From Bin87 sp963666415 (GTDB taxonomy: Bacteria > Chloroflexota > Dehalococcoidia > Lucifugimonadales > UBA3495), in assembly GCA_963666415.2 (NCBI GenBank), contig CAXXPD010000003.1, forward strand, positions 3,100,001 through 3,164,000: a stretch of DNA of 64,000 nucleotides, in the 5' to 3' direction. Of the stretch, positions 45,917 through 55,948 are shown piece after piece. The first letter of the stretch is position 1. Each line of letters begins with the position of its first letter. The notes beneath the pieces were generated by a model. That model saw only the letters and a list, made by a program, of their open reading frames with translations. It made no database searches and was not told where the DNA came from. The translations under genes and the position numbers were made by a program.

Positions 45917-48258
45917 GTGTTAGCCTGCGCTTCATCCACGAAGCCAATCTTTTTAGCCAATCAGGGGGAGGGTCCAGACATCGCAGGAGCACTGGAACAC
46001 ATTCGGGTAATTGACTTCGGGCAGTATATTTCCGGGCCCTTGGCAGGAATGTTGCTGGCGGATCAGGGTGCCGACGTTATCCGGGTTGACCCTCCCGGCG
46101 GACCCCGCTGGAAGACCCCGGCAAACTCAACGTGGAACCGAGGCAAGCGGAGCATTACCCTGGACCTCAAGCGGGCGGATGACTCGGCCATTGCCCGGTC
46201 CCTCATACAAAGCGCCGATGTGGTGATCGAGAACTTCCGGCCCGGGACCATGGACCGGTTGAGGCTGGGACCCGAGGAGATGACTCGGGCCAACCCCCGC
46301 CTGGTTTACTGCTCCATTCCGGGATTTGCGTCGGACGATCCCCGGGCGGCCATGCCGGCTTACGAAGGAGTTGTGGGAGCGGCGTCGGCCACCTTCCGCC
46401 CGCCCAACGCCGATAGCCCGGCGTCCGGTCTACACGGCCATTCCCATCGCCTCGGTCTATGGGGCCTTCCAGTCGGTGGTGGCCATCGTCGTCGCCCTGA
46501 ACGCCCGGGAGCGCGATGGCGTGGGACAACGAATTGAAGTTCCCCTTTTTGACAGTATGTTCCTGTCCCTGGGGCGTTTCGGAGTGCGGGTGCACAATGC
46601 TCCGCCGGCGATTCCGACGCTGCAAGAGTTGTGGGGCGGCATCTTCCAGTGCAGCGACGGCCAGTACGTGCGATTCGTCGGCTCCGGCAACCAGAACTTC
46701 CGGCCGTTCGTTGAAGCCGCCGGGATTACGTCGTGGGATGACGAGGGGCTTACCGACTTCGACCGCCCCCTGGACGTCCCCCAATTCCGCGCCGAGGCCC
46801 AGCAGCGGATTCGGGATCTCTTCTTGACTCGTACTGCACAGGAATGGGAAGACCTGATCGCCGAGGCGGGCAGTGAGGGGGCGGTCTGCCGCACCAGCAC
46901 CGAGTGGTTTGACCATCCCCAGGCCCGGGCCTCCCAGATGGTGGTGGAAATTGACGACCCCACCTAACGGCAAGATGCTACAGCCGGGAATCAACGCCCG
47001 GATGTCTTTGACACCGGGCAGGGTGCGCGGCCCGGCTCCCACTCTCGACCAGCATCGGGGAGAAATTCTCGCGGAGTTGAGGCCTCGCCCCGCTTCCGAG
47101 GCGCTGGCGCACCAGGACGCCATGAGTTCCGCCCTTGACGGGGTGAAGGTGCTGGACCTATGCATAATCTTGGCCGGCCCGACCATGGGCCGGACGCTGG
47201 CCGAGTACGGGGCCAATGTTATCAAGATAGATAACCCCAGCCGCGGCTCCACCGTGGCCCGGCATAACGACATCAACCGGGGCAAGCGCAGTATCCTGTT
47301 GGACCTGAAATCTGAAGAGGGGCGCGACGTTTTCTGGCAGTTGCTGGAGGATGCCGACGTGGTGGCCCAGAACTATCGCGCCGGCAGCCTGGAGAGGTTG
47401 GGCCTGGGATACGAAGAGGTGAGAAAGCGCAAGCCCGACATAATCTACGCTTCATTGAACGCTTACGGGCACATCGGCCCCTGGGCGGAGCGCCCCGGTC
47501 ACGAGGGGTTTGCCCAGGCCACTGCCGGGATGACCCGTCGCTTCGGCGGCGATGGTATGCCCGAGTCGCAGCCCAACCCGGTGAACGACTACGGCACGGG
47601 TTTCATGGGCGCCTACGGGGTGGCTCTGGCCCTGCTGCACCGGCAGCGCACCGGAGAGGGCCAGCACATAGACTCAGCCCTGGCCTACACGGCCATGACG
47701 CTGCAATCGCCCTTCATGCAGCTTTACGAGGGCAAGCAGTGGAACGAGACCAGCGGGCAGGACGCCCTGGGAACCGGCCCGTTGCATCGGGCCTACCAGG
47801 CCAGTGACGGCTGGTTCTTTATTGGAGCTCCGGCATTGGCCCTAGCAAGGCTGTCAGGCTTGGAGGGACTGTCTGGAATAGACTCCCTTCGGGGAGATGC
47901 CCTGGCTTCGTCGCTGGAAGAGCGGTTCCAGGGGAACAGCGTGGCGTTCTGGGTGGAGCGACTGGCCGCCGCCGGCATCGGCGCGCAGCGGGTCGTCACC
48001 AACGTCAGGGAGCTGATGACCGACCCCTGGGTGGAGTCCCACGGACTTAGCATTACCCGGGAGCACGACGAGTTGGGAACGGTGACTACTTGCGGTCCCG
48101 CGCCGCGACTGTCGCGCACCCCGGTCCGCCCGGGCATACCCGCCCCCAAGCCTGGCTCCCACGCCCGGGAGATTCTGGAAGAACATGGCTTGGGGAGCCG
48201 TTACCAAACCCTGCTGGATTCGGGAGTGATACTGACTGATGGTGTGGCGGCGGGGTAG
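45917..48258 (+). pseudogene. Two-domain class III CoA-transferase (CaiB/BaiF), two frameshifts
   Basis: Two tandem CaiB/BaiF domains in one coding region of about 760 codons. Domain 1: HIRVIDFGQYISGPLAGMLLADQGADVIRVDPPGG. Domain 2: VKVLDLCIILAGPTMGRTLAEYGANVIKIDNP...YEEVRKRKPDIIYASLNAYG with the usual Asp region. Fusions of this kind transfer CoA between carboxylic acids. The frame breaks near 46428 (PNADSP to PVYTAIPIAS) and near 46962 (an extra T in CCCACCTAACGGC, where the other frame reads NGKMLQPG). The 5' end is also unclear: GGGGGAGGG is followed 8 bases later by ATC (45981), while the open frame begins at GTG 45917. Domain 2 alone could be made from ATG 47122. It is divergent from the TPP decarboxylase pair and may belong to the same pathway (inference). 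Confidence 0.8.
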
Positions 48259-48628
48259 GATTCCTGCCTTGGCAATGATTTTGGGCCGCACGTACATACG
48301 TGCGGCCCAAGTCATTTCACCGCTGCCGGATGCCGGGATACGATGCTCCCAGTAAGGTACTGGCTTTGTGGATACGGGCGCACCGCCTAAGCTACTGTAT
48401 CCCCCGAAGTCTCCTTGTCCCGCGTCAACTATATTTGCCGGTTGGCGTCAATCAGTTTTGCCGGTTCACCTCCTTGGCCTGGACGCGTTGCTGGGCTGCG
48501 TTGGTGCGGTAGCTGGGGACGTCAAACTCCAGGATGACGGAGTGGTGCACGACCCGGTCAATCGCCGCGGCGGTGGCCATTGGGTTGGCAAAGATGCGCT
48601 CCCACTCTGAGAAGACCAGGAGACCAGG

Positions 48629-49992
48629 AGTAGAGTCACAGGAAGTGGTGTAAAAGCATCGGTGTAGCAAAACGCTGACCACCGCGTCATCCTTGATCGG
48701 AAGTCACAACCCAACCAAGGAGAACGACGGTGGTCAAGCAAAGAATGGATCTTTTGGAATTATTACGCAAGCGTGGTATGGACGGAGACGTGGACTTGCT
48801 GCGGGAAGCACTGCGGGTCCTGGTGGACGGCATCATGGACGCCGAGGTTTCCGCCCAGATCGGCGCCCAGCACGGCGAACGCAGCCCGGAGCGGGTCACC
48901 TACCGCAATGGGTACCGCAACCGCACCTGGGATACCCGGGTGGGCACCATGGAGTTGCATATTCCCAAGCGGCGGGAAGGCAGCTACTTCCCCAGCCTGC
49001 TGGAACCGCGGCGGCGCAGCGAGAAAGCCCTGCTGGCCGTCATCCAGCAAGCCTATGTAGAAGGCGTGTCCACTCGGCGGGTGGACGATCTGATCAAGGC
49101 CCTGGGTTGCGACGGCATCTCCAGCAGCCAGGTGTCGCGCATCTGCGAGCAACTGGACGAAGTGGTGGAGAGTTTCCTGGGTCGGCCCCTGGACGGTGGT
49201 CCCTACCCCTACGTGTGGCTGGACGGCCTGACCCAGAAGGTGCGGGAGGGCGGTCGCATCGTCAACGTCTGCGTGGTGGTGGCGACGGGGGTCAATGCCG
49301 AAGGGCAGCGTGAGATCCTGGGTATGGACGTGGGCGCCAGCGAGGACGGCGCCTTCTGGCTGGCCTTCCTGCGGTCGCTGACCGCTCGGGGCCTCAGCGG
49401 GGTGGAGCTGGTAACCTCCGATGCCCACCAGGGGCTGAAGAACGCCATCGCCGCGGTGTTCACTGGGGCCAGCTGGCAGCGCTGCCGCACCCACTTCATG
49501 GCCAACCTGCTCACCCGAGTGCCCAAGCGTGCCCAACCTGGCCTGGCCACCATGGTCCGCACCATCTACCAGCAACTGTCTCCCGCCGAGGTCCACGGCC
49601 AATTGGACCGAGTGGTGGAACAACTCCGGGAGCCCTTTGCCCAGGTGGCCGAACTGCTGGCGGATGCCGCGCCGGACATCCTGGCCTTCACGGCCTTCCC
49701 AGTGGCCCACTGGCAGAAACTGTGGTCCAACAACCCGCAGGAACGGCTGAACCGGGAGATAAGGCGCCGGACTGACGTGGTGGGCATTTTCCCCAACCGG
49801 CTATCGGCGCGGCGCCTGGTGGGCGCGGTGCTGGCCGAGCAACACGACAAATGGGCCGAAGCCCGCCGCTACCTCACCATCCCCAACGCCGCCGGCAACG
49901 AGGCACTGCCGACGCCCAATATGCTGGACGCAGCGGCCTGATCAACATCAAAAGGGATGACGCGCTTTTATACTACTTGACGGGACACTACC
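48629..49992 (+). mobile_element. IS256-family element, copy 2, 8-bp target duplication
   Basis: Imperfect inverted ends AGTAGAGTCAC... and GGTAGTGTCCC..., both leading to GTGTAAAAGC. AGACCAGG flanks it at 48621-48628 and 49993-50000. It sits within istB. This copy is the most trustworthy guide to the element's true limits. Confidence 0.88.
48730..49941 (+). CDS. IS256-family (mutator) transposase
   Basis: A 403-residue intact transposase. DDE residues: D in YVWLDGLTQK, D in LVTSDAHQGLKNA and E in NNPQERLNREIRRRTDVVGIFPN. It has an N-terminal ALRVLVDGIMDAEVSAQIGA helix and the conserved RNGYRNRTWDTRVGTMELHIPK strand region. GGAGAACG precedes it by a few bases. Nearly identical to the copy at 51007. 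Confidence 0.93.
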   Translation: MVKQRMDLLELLRKRGMDGDVDLLREALRVLVDGIMDAEVSAQIGAQHGERSPERVTYRNGYRNRTWDTRVGTMELHIPKRREGSYFPSLLEPRRRSEKALLAVIQQAYVEGVSTRRVDDLIKALGCDGISSSQVSRICEQLDEVVESFLGRPLDGGPYPYVWLDGLTQKVREGGRIVNVCVVVATGVNAEGQREILGMDVGASEDGAFWLAFLRSLTARGLSGVELVTSDAHQGLKNAIAAVFTGASWQRCRTHFMANLLTRVPKRAQPGLATMVRTIYQQLSPAEVHGQLDRVVEQLREPFAQVAELLADAAPDILAFTAFPVAHWQKLWSNNPQERLNREIRRRTDVVGIFPNRLSARRLVGAVLAEQHDKWAEARRYLTIPNAAGNEALPTPNMLDAAA

Positions 49993-50604
49993 AGACCAGG
50001 TTTGACGTGATGCCCAACGACCGGCGCTCGTAGCGTTCGGCGATGAGGGTGAAGAGGACCTCCGATTCCTCGGCGCCCTGGGGCAGGTAGCCCAGGTCGT
50101 CGAGGAGCAGGAAGTCGAAGTTGTCCAGCTTGCGCAGCTGGCGGGGCAGGTCCAGATCGCGCTTGGCGGCGAGCAGTTCCTGTACCAGACGGTAGGCCGG
50201 AGCGAAAAGGACGGAGTGGCCGGCTTCCACCAGGCGGTGGCCCAGGGCGCACCGGGCGTGGGTCTTGCCGGTGCCGGGCAGCCCGAAGGCCAGCACGTTG
50301 ATGCCGCGCTCCACGAAGCTGCCCTGGGCCAGTTGGTCCAGTTGCTGCCGCAGCGCCAGGGGGACTCGGTCGTGCTCGAAGGTTTCCCAGGTCTTGCCCG
50401 AGGGCAGCCGGGACTCCCGGCGCAGCCGGTTGATGCGCCGGTGGCGGCAATCCTCAGCTTCCTGTTCCAGTACCTCCAGGAAAGTTGCCAGGGCATCGCC
50501 GTGTCCAGCGGCGGTGAAACGAGCCACCGACTGGGCGCCCATGGTGGGCAGCTTGAATTGGCCGCACAACTGGCCGATGCGGTCCTGCATCACGCTGGTG
50601 TCCG

Positions 50605-50890
50605 TCATGCGCACACCCCCGCCGCCGCCAGGTTGACCGTGAGCAGGCGGTCGTAGATTTTCAGGTCCGGCTTCCCAGACCAGACCAGCACCGGAGCTTC
50701 GGGCACCTTGGGCTCGGCCAGGTCCCGCACCTCCGCGTAGTCGAAGGACTCACCCGCCTCCAGCAGCAACGACAGCGCGCTGTCCACCGTGGCTTCCATG
50801 GTGGTCGCCGCCAGGTGCAGGATCCGCACGTACTCCACGTCGGCACGCTCCCCGCGCCATTCCCTGAGCGCGTCGTAGGTCAGCCGGAGG
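50605..50890 (-). pseudogene. istA: istA C-terminal remnant
   Basis: The last ~95 codons of an IS21 IstA: ALREWRGERADVEYVRILHLAATTMEATVDSALSLLLEAGESFDY... It ends ATGA-overlapped with istB. Its 5' portion is gone; the junction at 50890/50891 is exactly the IS701 terminal sequence. Confidence 0.82.
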
Positions 50891-50955
50891 CTCGGCTTTG
50901 TACAATCAAGCGGCATAGGCTAGCGTGTCGAGCATCCTGTGGTACAAGAGGCGCG
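50891..50955 (-). mobile_element. IS4/IS701-type end remnant (65 bp)
   Basis: Reverse complement of the last 65 bases of the intact element (19447-19511), from CTCGGCTTTGTACAATC to GAGGCGCGGG. Its other half is cut by IS256 copy 3. It was inserted in istA. Confidence 0.88.
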
Positions 50956-52319
50956 GGTAGTGTCCCGTCAAGTAGTGTAAAAGCGCGTCATCCCTTTTGA
51001 TGTTGATCAGGCCGCTGCGTCCAGCATATTGGGCGTCGGCAGTGCCTCGTTGCCGGCAGCGTTGGGGATGGTGAGGTAGCGGCGGGCTTCGGCCCATTCG
51101 TCGTGTTGCTCGGCCAGCACCGCGCCCACCAGGCGCCGCGCCGATAGCCGGTTGGGGAAAATGCCCACCACGTCAGTCCGGCGCCTTATCTCCCGGTTCA
51201 GCCGTTCCTGCGGGTTGTTGGACCACAGCTTCTGCCAGTGGGCCACTGGGAAGGCCGTGAAGGCCAGGATGTCCGGCGCGGCATCCGCCAGCAGCTCGGC
51301 CACCTGGGCAAAGGGCTCCCGGAGTTGTTCCACCACTCGGTCCAATTGGCCGTGGACCTCGGCGGGAGACAGTTGCTGGTAGATGGTGCGCACCATGGTG
51401 GCCACGCCAGGTTGGGCACGCTTGGGCACTCGGGTGAGCAGGTTGGCCATGAAGTGGGTGCGGCAGCGCTGCCAGCTGGCCCCAGTGAACACCGCGGCGA
51501 TGGCGTTCTTCAGCCCCTGGTGAGCATCGGAGGTTACCAGCTCCACCCCGCTGAGGCCCCGAGCGGTCAGCGACCGCAGGAAGGCCAGCCAGAACGCGCC
51601 GTCCTCGCTGGCGCCCACGTCCATACCCAGGATCTCACGCTGCCCTTCGGCATTGACCCCCGTCGCCACCACCACGCAGACGTTGACGATGCGACCGCCC
51701 TCCCGCACCTTCTGGGTCAGGCCGTCCAGCCACACGTAGGGGTAGGGACCACCGTCCAGGGGCCGACCCAGGAAACTCTCCACCACTTCGTCCAGTTGCT
51801 CGCAGATGCGCGACACCTGGCTGCTGGAGATGCCGTCGCAACCCAGGGCCTTGATCAGATCGTCCACCCGCCGAGTGGACACGCCTTCTACATAGGCTTG
51901 CTGGATGACGGCCAGCAGGGCTTTCTCGCTGCGCCGCCGCGGTTCCAGCAGGCTGGGGAAGTAGCTGCCTTCCCGCAGCTTGGGAATGTGCAACTCCATG
52001 GTGCCCACCCGGGTATCCCAGGTGCGGTTGCGGTACCCATTGCGGTAGGTGACCCGCTCCGGGCTGCGTTCGCCGTGCTGGGCGCCGATCTGGGCGGAAA
52101 CCTCGGCGTCCATGATGCCGTCCACCAGGACCCGCAGTGCTTCCCGCAGCAAGTCCACGTCTCCGTCCATACCACGCTTGCGTAATAATTCCAAAAGATC
52201 CATTCTTTGCTTGACCACCGTCGTTCTCCTTGGTTGGGTTGTGACTTCCGATCAAGGATGACGCGGTGGTCAGCTTTTTGCTACACCGATGCTTTTACAC
52301 CACCTCCCGGTACTCTACT
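50956..52319 (-). mobile_element. IS256-family element, copy 3 (no target duplication)
   Basis: Inverted relative to copies 1 and 2. The left neighbour is an IS701 remnant and the right neighbour a 179-bp-type MITE; the flanks (GAGGCGCG / AGAAATAA) do not match. It probably arose by recombination or loss of one side. Confidence 0.82.
51007..52218 (-). CDS. IS256-family (mutator) transposase
   Basis: A 403-residue intact copy, differing from the copy at 48730 in a few residues (for example KLREG for KRREG in the basic N-terminal region). All DDE segments are present. Together with copy 2 it could support transposition of copy 1. Confidence 0.92.
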   Translation of the reverse strand: MVKQRMDLLELLRKRGMDGDVDLLREALRVLVDGIMDAEVSAQIGAQHGERSPERVTYRNGYRNRTWDTRVGTMELHIPKLREGSYFPSLLEPRRRSEKALLAVIQQAYVEGVSTRRVDDLIKALGCDGISSSQVSRICEQLDEVVESFLGRPLDGGPYPYVWLDGLTQKVREGGRIVNVCVVVATGVNAEGQREILGMDVGASEDGAFWLAFLRSLTARGLSGVELVTSDAHQGLKNAIAAVFTGASWQRCRTHFMANLLTRVPKRAQPGVATMVRTIYQQLSPAEVHGQLDRVVEQLREPFAQVAELLADAAPDILAFTAFPVAHWQKLWSNNPQERLNREIRRRTDVVGIFPNRLSARRLVGAVLAEQHDEWAEARRYLTIPNAAGNEALPTPNMLDAAA

Positions 52320-52499
52320 AGAAATAATCTGGCCGGAAACCCCGATTCTCCCCAAGCCGTTATTTTCTTGGCGTCGATTACCGATGTAATAATGGGATCT
52401 TGAAACGTATTGCATACACTATCACGCCGTATACGACTGTAATACGTCTGTTTGGCGTAGTGCAAAACCCGGCCAATGGCTTTCCGGCCAGACCTCTAG
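52318..52499 (+). mobile_element. 179-bp-type MITE, copy 3 (182 bp)
   Basis: Ends CTAGAAATAATCTGGCCGGA (3 bases longer than copy 1) and, reversed, CTAGAGGTCTGGCCGG. It directly abuts or overlaps the end of IS256 copy 3 by two bases and is followed by an IS630 remnant. Confidence 0.8.
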
Positions 52500-53722
52500 G
52501 GCATGGGTAAAACCGATGGAGTTTGGTTCTGGCGTCGTCGGTGCTGAACCGCCAGTTGATGGTGACGCCCGCTGCCTTGCGCTCGGTCTCGTAGGCGGTG
52601 ATTTGGCGTTGCAGAGCGTCTGCGTCGGGGTTTCTTCCCCTGAGGCAGGCTCGGCTCAACGCGCTGAATTCAATCTCTGCCATCCCTTCGGCAAGCTCAG
52701 GACAGGATTGAGCCAATTGGCGTGTCTGGGCGTGTGATGGAACTCCAGACGTTTGGCGATGCGTCGAGCCTCGGCAGCTGGAAAGGTCTCGTACCGGGAC
52801 GCCATGCGGTGCGTGTTCAGGTTGTCGAGGACCACGCGGACCACTGGGGCATTGAGGTAGACCACGTCCACCAGCCACTGCATCTGGCGGGCAAAGTCCG
52901 GCATAGTGCGCCGTTCCGTGATCGCCACGTGGCGCCAGCCCGCCAAGGGTTCACAGACCAGGAAGAGGTTGCGGGTACCGGCGCGCCGATACTCGTAGTC
53001 CTGCCGCCGCGGTCGTCCCGGCTGGACGGGCAGCGGAGTGCGCACGTCGGCCAGCAGTTGGGTGGAGGTCTCGTCAAAGCACCCCACCGGCCGGTGGGGG
53101 TCGTAGGGTTCGGCATACAAGTCCAGCACGTCCTCCATGGCCGCCAAAACTCCCCGTTCATCCGGGGGATGCACCACTGTTGCTTACGCCAGGGCTTGAG
53201 GGTGTTTTTTTGAGCCTGAGCCTTACCGTCTCGTGGGACAGCGACGACACCAATCCCAGTTCCACCACCTGATCGGCCAGCAACCGCAGGGTCCAGTGGT
53301 CATGGCCCTCGGGCGCGTCGCTGCACGCCAGGGCAATCAGCTGGGCTTCACCTCGGTCGTCCAGCTTGCGATACCGGTTGGCTTGGGGATGGTCGTGCAG
53401 CACGCCGCCCAATCCTTCCTCGGCATACCGTCGTTTGGTGCGGAACACCGTGCGCGGCGACGTGTCCAGGGCCACCGCCACCTGCGAAGCACTCCATCCG
53501 TCATCAGTCTTGAGCAGGATGCGCGCCCGATTGATGACCCGAGCCGAGCACTGGCCCCTACGGATCAATCGCTCCAGTTGGGCTTGATCTTCCGGCGACA
53601 ACCGTACCGCATATTTCTCCGCAACCATGGATGCCACACCTCCCACACCGCTGTTTGCCAATCAGCGTAACAACCATGGCCCGTTTAACGCTTCATCTGC
53701 CCTTTCAGGTTTGACTGAATGC
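52500..53722 (-). mobile_element. IS630-family element (copy b), decayed
   Basis: The right end TTTCAGGTTTGACTGAATGC is followed by TA; the left end was replaced or truncated by the MITE. It contains both transposase halves in broken frames. Confidence 0.75.
52510..53628 (-). pseudogene. IS630 transposase (copy b), multiple frame breaks
   Basis: The N-terminal helix-turn-helix half (53628-53158) reads LSPEDQAQLERLIRRGQCSARVINRARILLKTDDGW. The catalytic half has VVGCFDETSTQ-like D, VLDNLNTH D, and MAEIEF E. The frame changes at the A-run typical of this group (about 53202), at a lost base near 53150, and at the 23-base insert 52684-52706. Confidence 0.82.
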
Positions 53723-53864
53723 TAGTATTACAACGACTGATGGCGTCACCGCTTCGGGGACGCTTCTGACCGCAAGGGCTGCCGCAATAGTCTGAGAACG
53801 CACATCTACGAAGGGAATATCCACGCATCCGGTATCCTGCAACAAATGCGTCGTTGTAATACTA
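53723..53864. repeat. Palindrome-ended element, GTATTACAACGAC ends
   Basis: GTATTACAACGAC (53725) and GTCGTTGTAATAC (ending 53862) are perfect inverted repeats, with TA at both borders. The ~110-base core is non-coding. The right end overlaps the TA of the next IS630. A single end-like CGTCGTTGTAATATTAG occurs at 35065-35081. Confidence 0.7.
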
Positions 53865-55096
53865 AACCAAAGCCAAGGTGAAATGCGCAGACGCATGGGG
53901 TAAATTTGTGAAGGAACCGAGGTAGCTGGTCTCAGAAATTGCGAGGGGTTGGTGATGGGCGTGAGGGAGATAGACCGGTCTCTGGAACAATGGCAGATGG
54001 GAGTCAAGGACTTGCGGCGGCGTGTGATTCTGGCTCCCACACCCCGGGAGCGGGAAAGGTGGTACGCCATCCTGCTGCTGGCTCAGGGCTTGACGGCGGA
54101 GGCGGAGGCGCTGGAGCGGGACCCCCACACTATCGGACGTTGGGCGTCGGCCTTCGGCGAGGGAGGGCCTGCGGCCCTGATATTCGAGCAGACCGGTGGT
54201 TCCCCCCCGCCCTTGACCAGGCGCAGCAGGAGGAGTTGAAAGGGGCGGTGGAGCAACCGCCCGCCACAGCGGGCATCGTAATGGCTAACTGGTATTGGAA
54301 GGTGGTGCGTCAGTTTGTCTCAGAACGGTTTGGCATCAGCCTGAGCCGCAGCAGTTGCCTGAACTGGCTTCACCGGCTGGGGTTTGCCTTCAAGCGTCCC
54401 AAGAAGCGGCTGCTCAAAGCTGATGAGTCCAAGCGGGAGGCCTTCGTGGCGGAGTACGCCGTCCTGTGGGAGGAGGCCCAACGGACTGGAGCCAGGATAT
54501 TCTTTGCTGATGAGGCCCACTTCCGGGCGGACGCGGAATTGCGGGGGAAGTGGGTGCTGAAGGGTAAGCCTGCGTTGGTGGACTCGAGCAGCCCGAGGTA
54601 CGGGGAGAAGGCCAGCTACTATTCGGCGGTGTGCCTGGAGACGGGCGAGGTGGAATGGATGGAACTGGAGGGCAACAGCAACAGCGGGACCTCGGTTGCC
54701 TTCCTGACGCAACTGAAGGAAAAGCATCCAGGGCCGCTGCGGGTCATCTGGGACAATGCGCCGGCCCATCGTGGGGAGGCGGTGCGGGAGTACCTCAGGA
54801 CGCCTGAGCTGGAGCTGAGGCTGGTGAACCTGCCGGGCTACAGCCCGGACTTCAACGCCGATGAGGCTGTCTGGGGTTGGGCGAGAGAGGAGGTCACTGG
54901 CAATCTGTGCTTGGGCAGCAGGGCGGCGGTGCAGGAGAGGGTCGGCAAATTCCTGGCCGGGCTGTCCAGCCGGAAAGACGAGGTGAGACGGCGCTGCCGG
55001 ACGGTCCTGCAATCAAGGGCCGAAACACTCCCGCGAGACTCCCGCCCCGATTCCCAGCACCCGGCAAATGCACATCCCACCTTGGCTTTGGTTTAG
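53862..55096 (+). mobile_element. IS630-family element, second type, complete, TA target
   Basis: The element is 1235 bp with perfect 19-bp ends CTAAACCAAAGCCAAGGTG. TA flanks it at 53860-53861 and 55097-55098. It shares ends with the 152-bp MITE at 60605-60756. Confidence 0.9.
53955..55096 (+). CDS. IS630-family transposase made by -1 frameshifting at C7
   Basis: The first frame (53955-54239) encodes the helix-turn-helix part (AILLLAQGLTAEAEALERDPHTIGRW). The second, -1 relative to it, encodes LSRSSCLNWLHRLGFAFKRPKKR and the DDE core: FFADEAHFRADAE, VIWDNAPAHRG, SPDFNADEAVWGW. They overlap at CCCCCCC (54202-54208), a classic slip run. The joint product is about 380 residues. The second frame reads into the right terminal repeat to the stop. 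Probably active. Confidence 0.82.
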
Positions 55097-55948
55097 TACC
55101 GTGTCAATCTGGTTTTGTAGGGTAGATATGCTGGAGCTTACGGCGAGCATCTTGGGTGGTAAACCGCCAGTCTATGGCTGATTTTGCTGCGTTGCGCTCG
55201 CGTTCGAGCGCCGCAACCTCTCGCCGCAGCTCCGGCTCATCGCTGATACGGCGGTTCAGACACCCTCTGCTGAAGACGCTCAACTCGATCTCAGCCATGT
55301 TCAGCCAGCTGCCATGCGTAGGAGTGTAATGAAACTCGAGGCGTTGGGCGATGCGCCGAGCTTCGCACGGCTCAAATGCTTCGTAGAGCGAGCCGAGCTT
55401 GTGGGTGTTGAGGTTGTCCAGTACCAGCCTGACCACCTCGGCATCAGGGTAGGCCTCGTCCACCAGCCACCGCATCTGGTGCGCGAAGTCCACGGCAGTG
55501 CGGCGCTCGGTCACCTCCACATGTCTCCATCCACCCTTCGGCTCGCAGATCATGAACAGGTTCCGGGTCCCGTTTCGCTGGTACTCGGTGTCATAGCGTG
55601 CCACCCGTCCGGGGGCAGCCTCGATGGGCGGACGCACCTCCCCAGTCAATTGCCTGGAGGTCTCGTCGAAACACACTACCGGACGCTCCGGATTGTACTC
55701 CGGTTGGTACAGGTCCAGCACGTCCTCCATCCGCGCCACGAACTCCCCGCTCACCTTGGGGATACACCACTCTTTCTTCTGCCAGGGCTTGAGTTCGTTT
55801 TTTTGAGTATCTGGTGTCATTGTTCAGGATCTATAGGCCAGTGAATTGGGAGTTTTTCAGGATCTACCCACCAGATTTTCAGGGTCATTAGGCCACTTTG
55901 GGAGCCACATCGGCGATCATTGCCGCACTTTGGAATTGAGGTGCAGCG

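Larger units (their letters stand above)
48452..50608 (-). pseudogene. istB: istB (IS21 ATPase) interrupted by IS256 copy 2
   Basis: The N-terminal part (50608-49993) has Walker A FGLPGTGKTHAR, FLLLDDLGYLP (Walker B) and RSLGITSNL. The C-terminal part (48628-48452) has VFSEWERIFANPMATAAAIDRVVHHSVIL. IS256 separates them with an AGACCAGG duplication. AGACCAGG stands twice in a row on the left (48613-48628), so simple excision would leave 8 extra bases. It starts with an ATGA overlap with istA. Confidence 0.85.
48416..50890 (-). mobile_element. IS21-family element, remnant, with IS256 inside and truncated istA
   Basis: The left end begins at about TGTCCCGCGTCAAC (48416), then comes the istB end, an IS256 copy, the rest of istB, and the last part of istA. 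The IS21 right half is lost where an IS701 end begins at 50891. Confidence 0.78.

Noticed and set aside
28799..49992. Composite transposon bounded by two IS256 copies in direct orientation
   Set aside because: Copy 1 lacks any target duplication, its flanks are other broken IS elements, and there is no shared outer duplication with copy 2, so joint movement is not supported.
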